Source of the DNA: Hahellaceae bacterium
GTDB taxonomy: Bacteria; Pseudomonadota; Gammaproteobacteria; Pseudomonadales; Oleiphilaceae
Assembly: GCA_024234505.1 (NCBI GenBank)
Contig: JACKOD010000002.1
Coordinates: 248,001 to 312,000 of the forward strand
DNA length: 64,000 nt
Direction of reading: 5' to 3'
The notes below the pieces were generated by a model that made no database searches, was not told the origin of the DNA, and saw only the letters and a program-made list of their open reading frames with translations. The position numbers and the translations under genes are program-made. Positions within the stretch are counted from its first letter, which is position 1. Each line of letters opens with the position of its first letter. Below are positions 17,472 to 27,003 of this stretch, piece by piece.

Positions 17472-18137
17472 ATGACTAGTACTCCTCGCCCTCTCATTGT
17501 TCGCTATTTAGGCCGCCAGCCTTATGAGCCGGTCTGGAAACGGATGCAGACTTTTACTTCTTCCCGTCACGAGCAGACAGCGGATGAAATCTGGTTTTTA
17601 GAGCATGACCCTGTTTTTACGCTGGGTCAGGCGGGCAAACCGGAGCATTTGCTTGCACCGGGTGATATTCCTATTGTACCGGTGGATCGTGGTGGTCAGG
17701 TGACCTATCACGGCCCGGGCCAGTTGGTGGGGTATTTGCTGTTTGATATCAAACGGATGGGCATAGGGAGTCGAGAGCTGGTTTCGCGAATAGAACATGC
17801 CTTGGTGAACGCATTGGGTGAGTATGGTATTTCTGCACAGGCCCGTCAGGATGCACCGGGGGTTTATGTCGCGGACGCCAAGATTGCCTCTTTGGGACTG
17901 CGTATTCGTAAAGGCTGCTCATTCCATGGCCTGAGTTTAAATGTATCCATGGATTTGTCGCCTTTTAATCGAATTAATCCCTGTGGTTACGCGGGGATGG
18001 TGATGACGCAGATGAGTCAGTATTGTGAAAGTCCAATGGACGACGTTACGGCGGTCTTGCTGCGATTTATCCAATCCGAATTTTTATTTACTTCAATTGA
18101 AAGCTGTCTGGGATTACCGGCAGAGGTGAGTGCATGA
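17472..18137 (+). CDS. lipB: Lipoyl(octanoyl) transferase
   Basis: A 221-residue cytoplasmic enzyme that moves octanoate from acyl carrier protein to lipoate-dependent enzymes. It contains GGQVTYHGPGQLVGYLLFD, the catalytic lysine in DAKIASLGLRI and the thioester-forming cysteine in NPCGYAGM. It follows ybeD by six bases, and its last four bases overlap the lipA start (ATGA), so lipB and lipA are translationally coupled. Confidence 0.95.
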   Translation: MTSTPRPLIVRYLGRQPYEPVWKRMQTFTSSRHEQTADEIWFLEHDPVFTLGQAGKPEHLLAPGDIPIVPVDRGGQVTYHGPGQLVGYLLFDIKRMGIGSRELVSRIEHALVNALGEYGISAQARQDAPGVYVADAKIASLGLRIRKGCSFHGLSLNVSMDLSPFNRINPCGYAGMVMTQMSQYCESPMDDVTAVLLRFIQSEFLFTSIESCLGLPAEVSA

Positions 18138-19114
18138 GTTGTTCTGATACCGAAGAAAAGAAATCCCCTCAGAGAGCGGAGCAGGGTGTAAAACACCGTG
18201 GCCATGACAAGGTTTCCCGCATTCCCGTGAAGGTGATTGCCACCGATTCTCTGCCACGCAAACCGGATTGGATTCGTGTCCGGGTTCCTGCATCACCCAA
18301 AATTGACGAAATAAAGAAAAAACTGCGCAGTCACAAATTGCACACGGTTTGTGAAGAAGCGTCATGCCCCAACCTCGGGGAGTGCTTTAGTGGTGGTACG
18401 GCGACCTTTATGATCATGGGGGATATCTGTACACGGCGCTGTCCTTTTTGTGATGTTGCCCACGGAAGACCGAATCCTCTGGATGAAAATGAACCTAAGC
18501 ATCTCGCAGCGGCAATTGCGGATATGCAATTGAAGTATGTTGTTGTTACCTCGGTGGATCGAGATGATTTACGTGATGGTGGTGCACAGCATTTTGCGGA
18601 TTGTATCAGTGAAACCCGCGCACAAAGCCCCAACATCGAGATCGAAGTGCTGGTGCCTGATTTCAGAGGCCGGATGGATGTTGCGCTGGATATTCTCTCC
18701 CAGACACCCCCTGACATTTTCAACCATAATCTGGAAACCGTGCCCAGCCTGTATTTGAAAGTGCGCCCCGGATCAGATTATGCGTGGTCACTCAAATTGT
18801 TGCAGGAATATAAAAAGCGTGTGCCGCAGGTGTTGACCAAATCGGGTTTGATGCTTGGTATCGGCGAAACCATTGAGGAAGTAGAACAGGTCATGGCTGA
18901 TTTACGTCGTCATGACGTGGATATGCTGACTTTGGGTCAATATCTGGCACCAAGTAAAAGTCATTTGGCCGTTGAGCGTTTCGTTGAACCTGCCGAGTTT
19001 GAACGGTTGGCTGAGCTGGGTTACAAGCTCGGATTCAAGCATGTGGCGAGCGGCCCGCTGGTGAGATCTTCTTATCACGCTGACAAACAGGCGCACGGCG
19101 GAACCGTTCGTTAG
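18134..19114 (+). CDS. lipA: Lipoyl synthase
   Basis: A 326-residue radical-SAM enzyme inserting two sulfurs into protein-bound octanoate. Both iron-sulfur clusters are represented: the auxiliary cluster cysteines in CEEASCPNLGEC and the SAM cluster in CTRRCPFCDVA. The C-terminus has the expected conserved SSYHA-type end (VRSSYHADKQ). The N-terminal region of about 50 residues is variable, as in other LipA proteins. It overlaps lipB by four bases. Confidence 0.96.
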   Translation: MSCSDTEEKKSPQRAEQGVKHRGHDKVSRIPVKVIATDSLPRKPDWIRVRVPASPKIDEIKKKLRSHKLHTVCEEASCPNLGECFSGGTATFMIMGDICTRRCPFCDVAHGRPNPLDENEPKHLAAAIADMQLKYVVVTSVDRDDLRDGGAQHFADCISETRAQSPNIEIEVLVPDFRGRMDVALDILSQTPPDIFNHNLETVPSLYLKVRPGSDYAWSLKLLQEYKKRVPQVLTKSGLMLGIGETIEEVEQVMADLRRHDVDMLTLGQYLAPSKSHLAVERFVEPAEFERLAELGYKLGFKHVASGPLVRSSYHADKQAHGGTVR

Positions 19115-19379
19115 AAACGGAATGTTTGATGAATTCCGGTGCTTGCCGATCATGTGACGGAGGCTTTCTGTAGGGAGCCTCTTGGACGAATCATGATTAA
19201 TGCATGTCATTGAAATGCTAAAGGGTCCGGACGACACATAGTTCGGGTCAGTGAAAATAATTTAAACAACAACAGCGACGCCTTTACACCAGGGAACTTA
19301 AGCAAGTTCAGAGCATGACAGCGGGGGCCGTTCATTTGATTGTACGGTGCAAAAAATTATCCTGATTGAGACAAACTGA

Positions 19380-20780
19380 ATGGAATCTAAAGACGCCCGA
19401 CGAACTGTATCACGAATAAAAACCGGTAGTTTTGAACGACGTTTGAGTCTGACCAAGGCCGGTTTGTTTGCCGGTACCCGGTTTGCTACGCATTATGCGA
19501 CCACCTTGTTTTCGAGCCGGGAAAAACGTGCGGAGAAACATAGCAAGATGTTATCGGCACAAGCCCGCTTTCTCGTAGAAGAGCTGGGCAAGCTGAAGGG
19601 CAGTGTGGTGAAAATCGGCCAGGTGATGGCCTTGTATGGCGAGCACTTCCTGCCCGTAGAAGTCACAGAAGCCCTGCATACTCTGGAAGACCAGACCACT
19701 GCGCTTGAGTGGGATGCGATCAAATCGGTGCTGGAGTTTGAACTGGGTGAGGCACGCCTGAAGGAGTTGGTTATTGATCCTGAACCCTTGGGGGCGGCTT
19801 CACTCGGGCAGGTGCACCGTGCCCGCAGGATCAGCGACGGTAAGGAAATTTGTCTGAAGATACAGTATCCGGGTGTAGCGGATGCCGTGGATTCCGATCT
19901 GGATTCGGTGGCACAGATTCTTCGGTTGGCGCGTCTTGTCTCAATGGGCAAAGACTTTGATGAATGGCTGGAAGAAGTGCGTCAGATGATGCATCGCGAA
20001 GTGGACTACCGGCTGGAAGCGGAAACGACCCGACGTTTTCGGACGATGTTGCAGGATGATGATCGTTACATTGTGCCTGAAGTCCTGATTGAGTATTCAA
20101 CCGCGCATGTGATGGCGACCAGTTTTGAGCCGGGGGTGTCAGTTTCTAGTGATATCGTCGCCGAATTGTCTGCGTCCAGGCGTAATCACCTTGCTCAGGG
20201 GGCGCTGGAGCTATTTCTGAAAGAGCTGTTTATCTGGAAGGAAATTCAGACCGATCCCAATTTTGGTAACTACCGAATTCGTCTGGCTGAAAGTGAGGAC
20301 GAGCAGGATCGAATTGTGTTGCTCGACTTCGGTGCGGTACAGCGCTATCCCGATGCCTTCCTGGATCCTGTGTGCGACATGATTTACGCGTCTTATATCC
20401 GGGATCTGCCTCGCGTGGTCGCGGGAGGCATTCGTTTGGGTTTTATGCAGGCGCATTGGCCGGAAAAAGTACTGAACGAGTTTGGTGCCGTTTGTATGGC
20501 GGTACTTGAGCCGATGGCCAGTGAAGAGGTGACTATTCCGGACTTCGCCTTGAATGCACAGGGGGCCTATCGCTGGAAACACAGTGATCTGCCTACACGT
20601 ATCGCAAAACGCGCCGCCTTGTCCGCTATTAATCGTTATTTCAGAATACCTCCCAAAGAGTTTGTATTTCTGAACCGTAAACTGGTGGGGGTTTATACCT
20701 TTGTTTCGGTACTGGATGCTGAATTCAATGGCCGAAATATTCTGTTGCCTTATCTGGAACGTTTTAGAAAGTTGGATTGA
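19380..20780 (+). CDS. ABC1/AarF (UbiB-like) atypical kinase family protein
   Basis: A 466-residue protein of the ABC1/ADCK/UbiB kinase-like family. The family KxGQ motif appears in VVKIGQVMALYGEHFLP, the alanine-rich loop as GAASLGQVHRARR and the metal-binding DFG as VLLDFGAVQRYP. There are no C-terminal membrane helices like those of UbiB. Members bind ATP and support coenzyme Q or lipid homeostasis; the substrate here is unknown. A 265-bp leader with two small hairpins (19160-19181 and 19294-19309) separates it from lipA. A bidirectional terminator follows. Confidence 0.88.
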   Translation: MESKDARRTVSRIKTGSFERRLSLTKAGLFAGTRFATHYATTLFSSREKRAEKHSKMLSAQARFLVEELGKLKGSVVKIGQVMALYGEHFLPVEVTEALHTLEDQTTALEWDAIKSVLEFELGEARLKELVIDPEPLGAASLGQVHRARRISDGKEICLKIQYPGVADAVDSDLDSVAQILRLARLVSMGKDFDEWLEEVRQMMHREVDYRLEAETTRRFRTMLQDDDRYIVPEVLIEYSTAHVMATSFEPGVSVSSDIVAELSASRRNHLAQGALELFLKELFIWKEIQTDPNFGNYRIRLAESEDEQDRIVLLDFGAVQRYPDAFLDPVCDMIYASYIRDLPRVVAGGIRLGFMQAHWPEKVLNEFGAVCMAVLEPMASEEVTIPDFALNAQGAYRWKHSDLPTRIAKRAALSAINRYFRIPPKEFVFLNRKLVGVYTFVSVLDAEFNGRNILLPYLERFRKLD

Positions 20781-20790
20781 ACAGACAGAA

Positions 20791-20821
20791 ATAGAAAAGG
20801 GCCTTAAAGGCCCTTTTCTAT
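20791..20821. terminator. Bidirectional terminator between convergent genes
   Basis: A perfect 15-bp inverted repeat (ATAGAAAAGGGCCTT and its complement around one A) has a GC core and A/T-rich flanks on both sides. It therefore gives a hairpin plus U-rich tail in both directions. It lies 10 bases after the ABC1 gene and serves the opposing SDR gene at 20893 as well. Confidence 0.85.
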
Positions 20822-20892
20822 TTACGGGGTGCAGACTATTGTACGGTGAATGTTGCGTTGCCTTTGATGGCGTTACTCCCTGGCGATGAGAG

Positions 20893-21693
20893 TTAAAGCA
20901 CCTTCTGTTTCTGCGCGATCATGTATTTCATTTTTGCCGGCATGAGTGTGAAGGCCGTTACCATGGAGCGGTTGACCCAGCCGTTGATGCAGGCGGGCTC
21001 GCCTTTCATTACGGCATCAACGCCTTGTTGTGCGACGGTTTCTGCATCCATCCAGAGCCATTTAGGCAAGGTATCACGCAGTTTTGCTGCGCCCATCACG
21101 TCGTGGAATTCCGAATAGGTAAAGCCGGGATGCAGTGAGGTAACGTGAATGCCAAAGGGTTTCAATTCCAGATCCAGGGCTTCTGACATATGAGCCACGT
21201 AGGATTTAACGGCACCGTAGAGGCTACCGCCCCACTCGGGAGTGAAGGCCGCGACCGACGATACATTGATGATTCGTCCATAACGGTTTTCTTTCATGGC
21301 GGGAATAAAAAGATGGCTAAGCTGAGTTACGGATACCAGCATCACATTGAGAAATTCCTGGTGCTCTTTCCAGCTGGCTTTCGAGAATGCCTTGTTGAGT
21401 GCATAGCCGGCGTTATTAACCAGTGCGTCGACGCGAAGGCCGGCAGCCTGTACTTCATCATAAATTTTTTTGGGTGAAGTACTTTTGCTCAAATCGGCTG
21501 CTATGACGTGCGTTTTTACTTTGTATTTGGTTCCGAGAAGGTCGGCCACTTCCTGAAGCTTTTCTTTTCTGCGCGCAACCAGAATAAGGTTAAAGCCTTT
21601 TTGAGCAAAGGCTTCTGCCAGTGCTTTGCCTATACCCGCAGACGCGCCGGTAATCAGCGCCGTTTTTCCTTTATCTTGAGTAACGGATGACAT
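20893..21693 (-). CDS. Short-chain dehydrogenase/reductase
   Basis: A 266-residue classical SDR. It has the Rossmann motif TGASAGIGKA, NNAGYALN, the active-site serine in NVSSVAAF and the YxxxK pair as YGAVK. The sequence IHVTSLHPGFTYSEFH is typical of the DltE/YqjQ-like SDR group, but the substrate is not predictable. AGGAAAGGAAAACAAC before the ATG at 21693 fixes the start; in-frame codons further upstream lack a ribosome-binding site. It is transcribed alone, divergent from the 7TM-GGDEF-EAL gene. Confidence 0.88.
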   Translation of the reverse strand: MSSVTQDKGKTALITGASAGIGKALAEAFAQKGFNLILVARRKEKLQEVADLLGTKYKVKTHVIAADLSKSTSPKKIYDEVQAAGLRVDALVNNAGYALNKAFSKASWKEHQEFLNVMLVSVTQLSHLFIPAMKENRYGRIINVSSVAAFTPEWGGSLYGAVKSYVAHMSEALDLELKPFGIHVTSLHPGFTYSEFHDVMGAAKLRDTLPKWLWMDAETVAQQGVDAVMKGEPACINGWVNRSMVTAFTLMPAKMKYMIAQKQKVL

Positions 21694-21723
21694 GTTGTTT
21701 TCCTTTCCTGCATTGTTTTTTGT

Positions 21724-21784
21724 ATTTAACCTGAATAGAGCGACCTTTAGTTTACAAATGCTGACACAAAGATACAGGTTAAAT
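21724..21784. promoter_or_regulatory. 10-bp inverted repeat in a divergent promoter region
   Basis: ATTTAACCTG at 21724-21733 is perfectly mirrored by CAGGTTAAAT at 21775-21784, with 41 bases between. It lies between the SDR gene and the divergent sensor gene. It could be a pair of regulator half-sites or a stem in the leader; no regulator can be named. Confidence 0.35.
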
Positions 21785-21935
21785 TGAGACACTTGTCAGT
21801 AAATAAACAAGATGCTGTCTATACTTGTTTGGGTGTTACAACTAATAAATAAGCAAGGTTGATTACCCTGTAACGCCTAAGGGCGAATCATGTATAACAA
21901 TAATATTGCATGAGTGTGAAAATATTTTAAATTCC

Positions 21936-24584
21936 ATGAGTAAATTATTTCTGGCGCTACTAATGAGCGGGCTGCTGGTTCTCAGCGAGGCTTTGATCGC
22001 CGCGCAATCCGTCGACGCGCCGGTGTCATTCGTAGATGAAAGCATGCCACGGGTAACGGTGGCACCGAATGTTCCTCAAATTATCCTGGGGCGGCAGTTG
22101 GCCGTTTATGAAGATCGGGAGGGGACGGCAGGGTTTGATCAGATCGTTAATGATGCCTCACTGAAGTGGCTCCCGTCACTGCAGGAAACCCCCAACTATG
22201 GTTACACCGATTCAACTTTCTGGTTTAAAACCCGCTTTCGCAATACGTCTGAGCGGCCTTTGGAAAGGCTGCTGGTGGTTTCTTATCCTTTACTGGACCA
22301 GTTAACGCTGTATCGAGTGGCATCAAGTCATATTGATTATGTGGTGACCGGGGATATTCTGCCTTTTGCGAGCCGCCCGGTACAAAGTCGGGATTTCGTA
22401 TTTCCTTTGTTGTTACCGCCCGGGGAGGATGTGGTTATTTATCTTCGGGCGCGTTCGCAGGGCGCGGTGCAATTGCCGATTTCACTGTGGGAACCGGATG
22501 CATTTCATATTGAAGATGCCGAGCTTATCGGCGGGCACAGTATCTATTATGGCATGTTGCTGGTCATGGTGTTTTACAACCTGTTTTTGTATTTCTCTAT
22601 TCGAGAGAAAGCCTATTTGTACTATGTTGGCTTCGTATCGCTGTTCCTGATTATGCAGACAGGAATGAACGGGGTGTTGTTTCAGTATGCTTATCCAGAT
22701 TGGCCACAAATTCATCAGCTGAGTATTTTATTGGCGGTTCCGTTGACGACACTGTTTTCCTGTCTGTTCACGCTGAATTTTCTCAATCTTAAAACGTTGT
22801 CTCCGCGTCTGACCCGAATATTACAAGGCGCGGCGGTGCTTGCCTGTCTGGCGATACTGGGGGCATTCATTTTGCCTTACAGTTATTCCACGCGTTTTTC
22901 TGTTGCGCTGGTGGCGCCGATCAGCATTCTCATACTGATTTCCGGCCCGCTGGCCTGGAAGAAAGGCAATAAGGCGGCGCGCTACTTTGTTTTGGCATGG
23001 ATCTTATTGTTGATGGGAACAACCTTGGCGGCGTTGAACAAGTTTGGACTCATTCCTCGTACCACGCTCACTGAATATGGATTGCAGTGGGGGTCGGCGA
23101 TTGAAGCACTGTTGCTGAGTTTTGCGTTGGCGGATCGTCTGAATCGTGAACGGGAGGCGCGCATTCTGGCACAGAAAGCCATTATCGAGCAGGCATCTTT
23201 GCGCGAGGTAGCCGAGGAACGTTTGATCTATCAGGCCACGCACCATGGCCTCATAGGTTTTCCCAACGCAACCTTGTTGAAAAAACGAGTGGAGGAACTC
23301 TTAGGGGCTAACGAAGTGGAACCCTTTGCGCTTGTTCTTGTACATTTGCGTAGATTTCATGAAATCAATAAAACGCTAGGTCATGACAATGCGGATCAGG
23401 TATTGAAACTGATTGCCAGGCGACTGGCTGTGGGTGTCTGTGACAGCCCGCATGTGACCCTGATTGAGTCTTGTGGAGACGAATTGCACTGGGTGGCTCA
23501 TCTGGATGGCGTCACCTTCGGATTTCTGATTTTGCCTGCCAGTCAGAGTCTTGTAGGGAGCTATGTTCCGGAGTTAATGGAATCGCTGGTAGAACCCATC
23601 GAATTCGACGGATTGAGAATTGATCTGGGTGTCATGATTGGTGTCGCGCTTGCGCCGGAACACGGAAACGATGCGGCTACCCTCATGCGTCATGCACAAA
23701 TTGGCTTGGATGTCGCCAACAGCAGAGATAATGGTTTTGCCATCTATTCCCCGGATCTGGACTCTTACAGCGCAAAACGTCTGGGTTTGATGGGGGATTT
23801 ACGCAAGGCTATTCAGGAAGATGAGCTGACGTTGAGTTTTCAGCCGCAGGTGAATATGACCTTGGGGTTTGTGACCGGGCTCGAGGCTTTAGTGCGTTGG
23901 CAACATCCTCAGCACGGATTTATTCCTCCGGATGAGTTCATTCCCATGGCAGAGGCCACCGGTTTAATTAAACCGCTGACCGTTTGGGTGTTGGAGCGGG
24001 CGGTATCGGCGGCGGTTCAGCTGCTGGAGGCAGGTTTTCCCTTAACCATCTCCGTGAATATTTCGGCGATCAATTTACGCGAAGCTAATTTTGTATCGAA
24101 TGTATGTGACATTCTTACGCGTTATCGGCTCCCTGAAAATCAACTGATTTTGGAAATTACTGAATCAGCCATTATGTCCGACCCCGATTTGGCGCTGCGC
24201 GTTTTAAAAGACTTGCATGAACACGGCGTCCAGATTGCGATTGATGATTTCGGTACCGGCCACTCATCCCTCAGTTATATTCGCAAATTGCCGGCGCAGG
24301 AAATCAAGATAGATCGCTCCTTCGTCATGGAGATGGACAAGGTCAACGACGATGCGGTCATCGTAGAAACGACATTGAGCATGTGCCATAACCTGGGGTA
24401 TCGCATGGTGGCAGAAGGCATAGAGAATGATGATGTTTACCGATTGCTTGAGCGAATGAAGTGCGACTATGCCCAAGGCTATTTTATGGCTCGGCCAATG
24501 CCCTTGCCCGCGCTTAAAACCTGGTTGATGGACAGCGAATGGAGCGTGCGGAATATTCGCCGTTCATCGGTAAAGTCAGTTTAA
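21936..24584 (+). CDS. 7TM-DISM sensor with degenerate GGDEF and intact EAL (c-di-GMP phosphodiesterase)
   Basis: An 882-residue inner-membrane signalling protein. A signal peptide is followed by a periplasmic 7TMR-DISMED2-type domain (about 45-185), seven membrane helices (about 190-400), a GGDEF-family domain and a C-terminal EAL domain. The GGDEF loop reads LDGVTFGFLIL, so cyclase activity is lost. The EAL domain keeps the catalytic set: EALVRW, SVNIS, LEITES, AIDDFGTGHSS, EIKIDRSF, AEGIEND and AQGY. It should therefore degrade c-di-GMP in response to a periplasmic ligand (inference). The ATG at 21936 opens directly on the signal peptide; a TTG at 21906 is possible. Confidence 0.88.
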   Translation: MSKLFLALLMSGLLVLSEALIAAQSVDAPVSFVDESMPRVTVAPNVPQIILGRQLAVYEDREGTAGFDQIVNDASLKWLPSLQETPNYGYTDSTFWFKTRFRNTSERPLERLLVVSYPLLDQLTLYRVASSHIDYVVTGDILPFASRPVQSRDFVFPLLLPPGEDVVIYLRARSQGAVQLPISLWEPDAFHIEDAELIGGHSIYYGMLLVMVFYNLFLYFSIREKAYLYYVGFVSLFLIMQTGMNGVLFQYAYPDWPQIHQLSILLAVPLTTLFSCLFTLNFLNLKTLSPRLTRILQGAAVLACLAILGAFILPYSYSTRFSVALVAPISILILISGPLAWKKGNKAARYFVLAWILLLMGTTLAALNKFGLIPRTTLTEYGLQWGSAIEALLLSFALADRLNREREARILAQKAIIEQASLREVAEERLIYQATHHGLIGFPNATLLKKRVEELLGANEVEPFALVLVHLRRFHEINKTLGHDNADQVLKLIARRLAVGVCDSPHVTLIESCGDELHWVAHLDGVTFGFLILPASQSLVGSYVPELMESLVEPIEFDGLRIDLGVMIGVALAPEHGNDAATLMRHAQIGLDVANSRDNGFAIYSPDLDSYSAKRLGLMGDLRKAIQEDELTLSFQPQVNMTLGFVTGLEALVRWQHPQHGFIPPDEFIPMAEATGLIKPLTVWVLERAVSAAVQLLEAGFPLTISVNISAINLREANFVSNVCDILTRYRLPENQLILEITESAIMSDPDLALRVLKDLHEHGVQIAIDDFGTGHSSLSYIRKLPAQEIKIDRSFVMEMDKVNDDAVIVETTLSMCHNLGYRMVAEGIENDDVYRLLERMKCDYAQGYFMARPMPLPALKTWLMDSEWSVRNIRRSSVKSV

Positions 24585-24615
24585 GCGACATCTGCTGGCT
24601 TTCTGATAGGCGGGT

Positions 24616-24810
24616 TTAATGGCGATCGCTATCGGAATCCGCAAGATATTTTTCCTGCCAGCCCGTACCTTTATGCTGCTCGATGTAGTCGCGGATAAAT
24701 TGCCGTACTTTCTGCGAAGGTGTCACATCTTCCAGCGCGCACAATTCTTCAAACAGGGCTTTCTTTTTTGGGTCAATTAGCAGCGTCAGCCGCGTTGTAC
24801 GTTGTTCCAT
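24616..24810 (-). CDS. Small ribbon-helix-helix (CopG-like) protein
   Basis: A 64-residue protein with an N-terminal beta-strand pattern RTTRLTLLIDPKKKALFEEL followed by two helices (TPSQKVRQFIRDYIEQ). This is the ribbon-helix-helix DNA-binding fold. The start is supported by GCGGAG seven bases upstream. It is divergent from the SulP transporter and the shared spacer holds two interleaved inverted repeats, so it may regulate itself or the transporter (inference). No toxin partner is adjacent. Confidence 0.7.
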   Translation of the reverse strand: MEQRTTRLTLLIDPKKKALFEELCALEDVTPSQKVRQFIRDYIEQHKGTGWQEKYLADSDSDRH

Positions 24811-24879
24811 CGGACGCTCCGCAGGAGTTATATAAAATATAATGATGCATGTTGGATAAGTTATTTCTTATAAAAATGT

Positions 24880-24916
24880 GAATCATATTAACATTGAATG
24901 ATTCTATGATGTTAAT
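24880..24916. promoter_or_regulatory. Interleaved inverted repeats between RHH gene and SulP gene
   Basis: GAATCAT (24880-24886) mirrors ATGATTC (24898-24904), and ATTAACAT (24887-24894) mirrors ATGTTAAT (24909-24916). The repeats interlock in an A/T-rich divergent spacer. They are candidate binding sites for the adjacent ribbon-helix-helix protein. Confidence 0.4.
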
Positions 24917-24961
24917 TTAATATGTGCGCAAAGTTTATTCAATGGTGCAGTGGGATATTTC

Positions 24962-26719
24962 ATGTCAGACCGATCACATCTCTTTTCTCTGCGCTTGGGG
25001 CATGCCGTCAGAGAAAGTTGCGTTAAAGAACCATACAGCAGTGCACGCCTACTGAAAGATCTGCTGGCCGGTGTCACCGTGGGAATTATTGCGATTCCGC
25101 TGGCCATGGCATTGGCCATTGCCAGTGGCGTGGCGCCCCAGTACGGGTTGTATACCGCGATCATTGCGGGTGCGATTATTGCCTTAACGGGGGGCTCCCG
25201 ATTCAGCATTTCCGGGCCGACAGCGGCCTTTGTGGTGGTACTTTATCCGGTAGCGATGAAATATGGACTGGGCGGCCTGCTTACAGCGTCTGTGCTCTCC
25301 GGGGTCATTTTGATCGCACTGGCCTTTTTACGTCTGGGGCGTCTGATTGAATATATTCCGGAGCCGGTCACACTGGGGTTCACTGCGGGCATTGCCGTGG
25401 TTATCGCGACCTTACAGGTTAAGGATTTTTTCGGGTTGAATCTGGCGAGTCTGCCGGAACACTATGTGGAAAAAGTGTGGCTGTTATTGTCGTCGTTAGG
25501 GCAGACGCATTGGGCCAGTTTGCTCGTTGCGGGCGCGACGCTTTCGGTCATGTTGCTGTGGCCGAGATTAAAATGGCCGGTGCCTCCGCATCTGCCGGCG
25601 GTTTTGATTGGCAGTGTGCTGGCTATGGCCCTGGCTTCGGCGGGTGCAGAGGTGGAAACCATTGGTTCCCGTTTTAGTTACCTTTTGCCAGACGGTACTT
25701 CAGGGCAGGGAATACCTCCGGTATTGCCACAGTTTGAATGGCCCTGGAAACAAGCCGGTGCCGGAGGGCTCCCGTTTGAATTGAGCTGGCAAACGATGCG
25801 TGACCTGTTACCTTCGGCATTTGCCATTGCCATGTTGGGGGCGATAGAGTCATTACTGTGTGCGGTTGTGCTGGACGGGATGAGTGGCAAGCGACACAGT
25901 GCCAACAGCGAGTTGCTTGGACAGGGGCTGGGTAACATTATCACGCCTTTTTTCGGAGGTATTACGGCTACCGCGGCTTTGGCGAGATCGGCAGCCAATT
26001 ATCGCGCCGGTGCACAATCGCCATTTGCGTCCGTAATTCACGCAGGGGTGGTGTTGTTAGGGCTGGTGTTATTGGCACCGGTACTGGCGTGGTTACCGAT
26101 GCCTGCCATGGCGGCTTTATTGCTGGTGGTTGCCTGGAATATGAGCGAAGCTCCCAAGGCGGTGCACTTGATCAAGTCGGCTCCCAGAGGTGATGTGCTG
26201 GTATTTTTGACTTGTTTCTCGCTCACTGTGTTGTTTGACATGGTCATCGCCATTTCTGCCGGTATCGTTATGGCCTCGCTGCTGTTTATGAAAGAAATTG
26301 CCGAGATGACCAAGGTGTCGGATATCTCTCATGTGCAAAAGCAGGTGCCGGAGAAACTGGCAGAGGGTTGGGTTGTATTCAAAATCAGTGGCCCGCTGTT
26401 CTTTGCGGCGGCGGATAGAATATTCGGTGAGCTGTCGACACTCTGTCACCAGAAGCAGGGCATTGTTTTGTATCTCGATGGGGTGCCCATCCTGGATGCG
26501 GGTGGATTGGCTGCGCTCACTAAGCTGATCGACAAATGCCAGAAGTCGGCGACGCAGATGTATGTTGCCGATCTCCAGTTTCAGCCTCTGAAGACTCTGG
26601 CGCGTGCCAATATCAAACCGATTGCCGGCGTTTTATCGTTTTATCCGACACTACGCGAAGCCTTGGAAGCGGCGCCCAAATATCAAATGCACGATGTATC
26701 CGAGCTGCACGGAGGTTGA
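24962..26719 (+). CDS. SulP-family anion transporter with C-terminal STAS domain
   Basis: A 585-residue membrane protein of the SLC26/SulP family, which moves sulfate, bicarbonate, dicarboxylates or related anions. The transmembrane core starts at LLAGVTVGIIAIPLAMALAI with the typical GLYTAIIAGAI and GPTAAFVVVL. A cytoplasmic STAS domain occupies about residues 460-570 (VVFKISGPLFFAAADRIF, DGVPILDAGGLAALTKL). Substrate cannot be read from sequence. ATG 24962 is preferred to a GTG four codons upstream. No carbonic anhydrase gene is adjacent. Confidence 0.92.
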   Translation: MSDRSHLFSLRLGHAVRESCVKEPYSSARLLKDLLAGVTVGIIAIPLAMALAIASGVAPQYGLYTAIIAGAIIALTGGSRFSISGPTAAFVVVLYPVAMKYGLGGLLTASVLSGVILIALAFLRLGRLIEYIPEPVTLGFTAGIAVVIATLQVKDFFGLNLASLPEHYVEKVWLLLSSLGQTHWASLLVAGATLSVMLLWPRLKWPVPPHLPAVLIGSVLAMALASAGAEVETIGSRFSYLLPDGTSGQGIPPVLPQFEWPWKQAGAGGLPFELSWQTMRDLLPSAFAIAMLGAIESLLCAVVLDGMSGKRHSANSELLGQGLGNIITPFFGGITATAALARSAANYRAGAQSPFASVIHAGVVLLGLVLLAPVLAWLPMPAMAALLLVVAWNMSEAPKAVHLIKSAPRGDVLVFLTCFSLTVLFDMVIAISAGIVMASLLFMKEIAEMTKVSDISHVQKQVPEKLAEGWVVFKISGPLFFAAADRIFGELSTLCHQKQGIVLYLDGVPILDAGGLAALTKLIDKCQKSATQMYVADLQFQPLKTLARANIKPIAGVLSFYPTLREALEAAPKYQMHDVSELHGG

Positions 26720-26771
26720 CCATGAGCATGGCAAACGTGTGTCAAGCGACCCTGAGCCACAGGAATTACGT

Positions 26772-27002
26772 ATGAAAATGGCAGAAGCCCAACAGTTATA
26801 TCAGGAAGGCAAGCTGGTGCGTGCCGAATTGATGCGCAATCCGATGAACCTGAATGAGTGGTTTGTCATGCTGCATAAGAACTCCAAAAAGAGTTTCATT
26901 TTAGTGGATGAAAACAATGAAACCATTGTGGATGCCGATTTGAAAAGATTGCTTGCGATGCTCAAATCCATGGGTTTTAAACAAACGGTGGTGCACCTTT
27001 AA
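26772..27002 (+). CDS. Small conserved-looking hypothetical protein
   Basis: A 76-residue protein I do not recognise. It is predicted soluble: a helical start (AEAQQLYQEGKLVRAELMR), a Trp-containing middle (NEWFVMLHKNSKKSFILVD) and a C-terminal helix (LKRLLAMLKSMGFKQTVV). The start at ATG 26772 has AGGA eight bases upstream. It ends one base before the spermidine-synthase-like gene, which suggests a two-gene unit. Confidence 0.7.
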   Translation: MKMAEAQQLYQEGKLVRAELMRNPMNLNEWFVMLHKNSKKSFILVDENNETIVDADLKRLLAMLKSMGFKQTVVHL

Positions 27003-27003
27003 C

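Noticed and set aside
19115..19379. Non-coding RNA between lipA and the ABC1 gene
   Set aside because: Only two small unrelated hairpins are present, with no larger closing stem or terminator.
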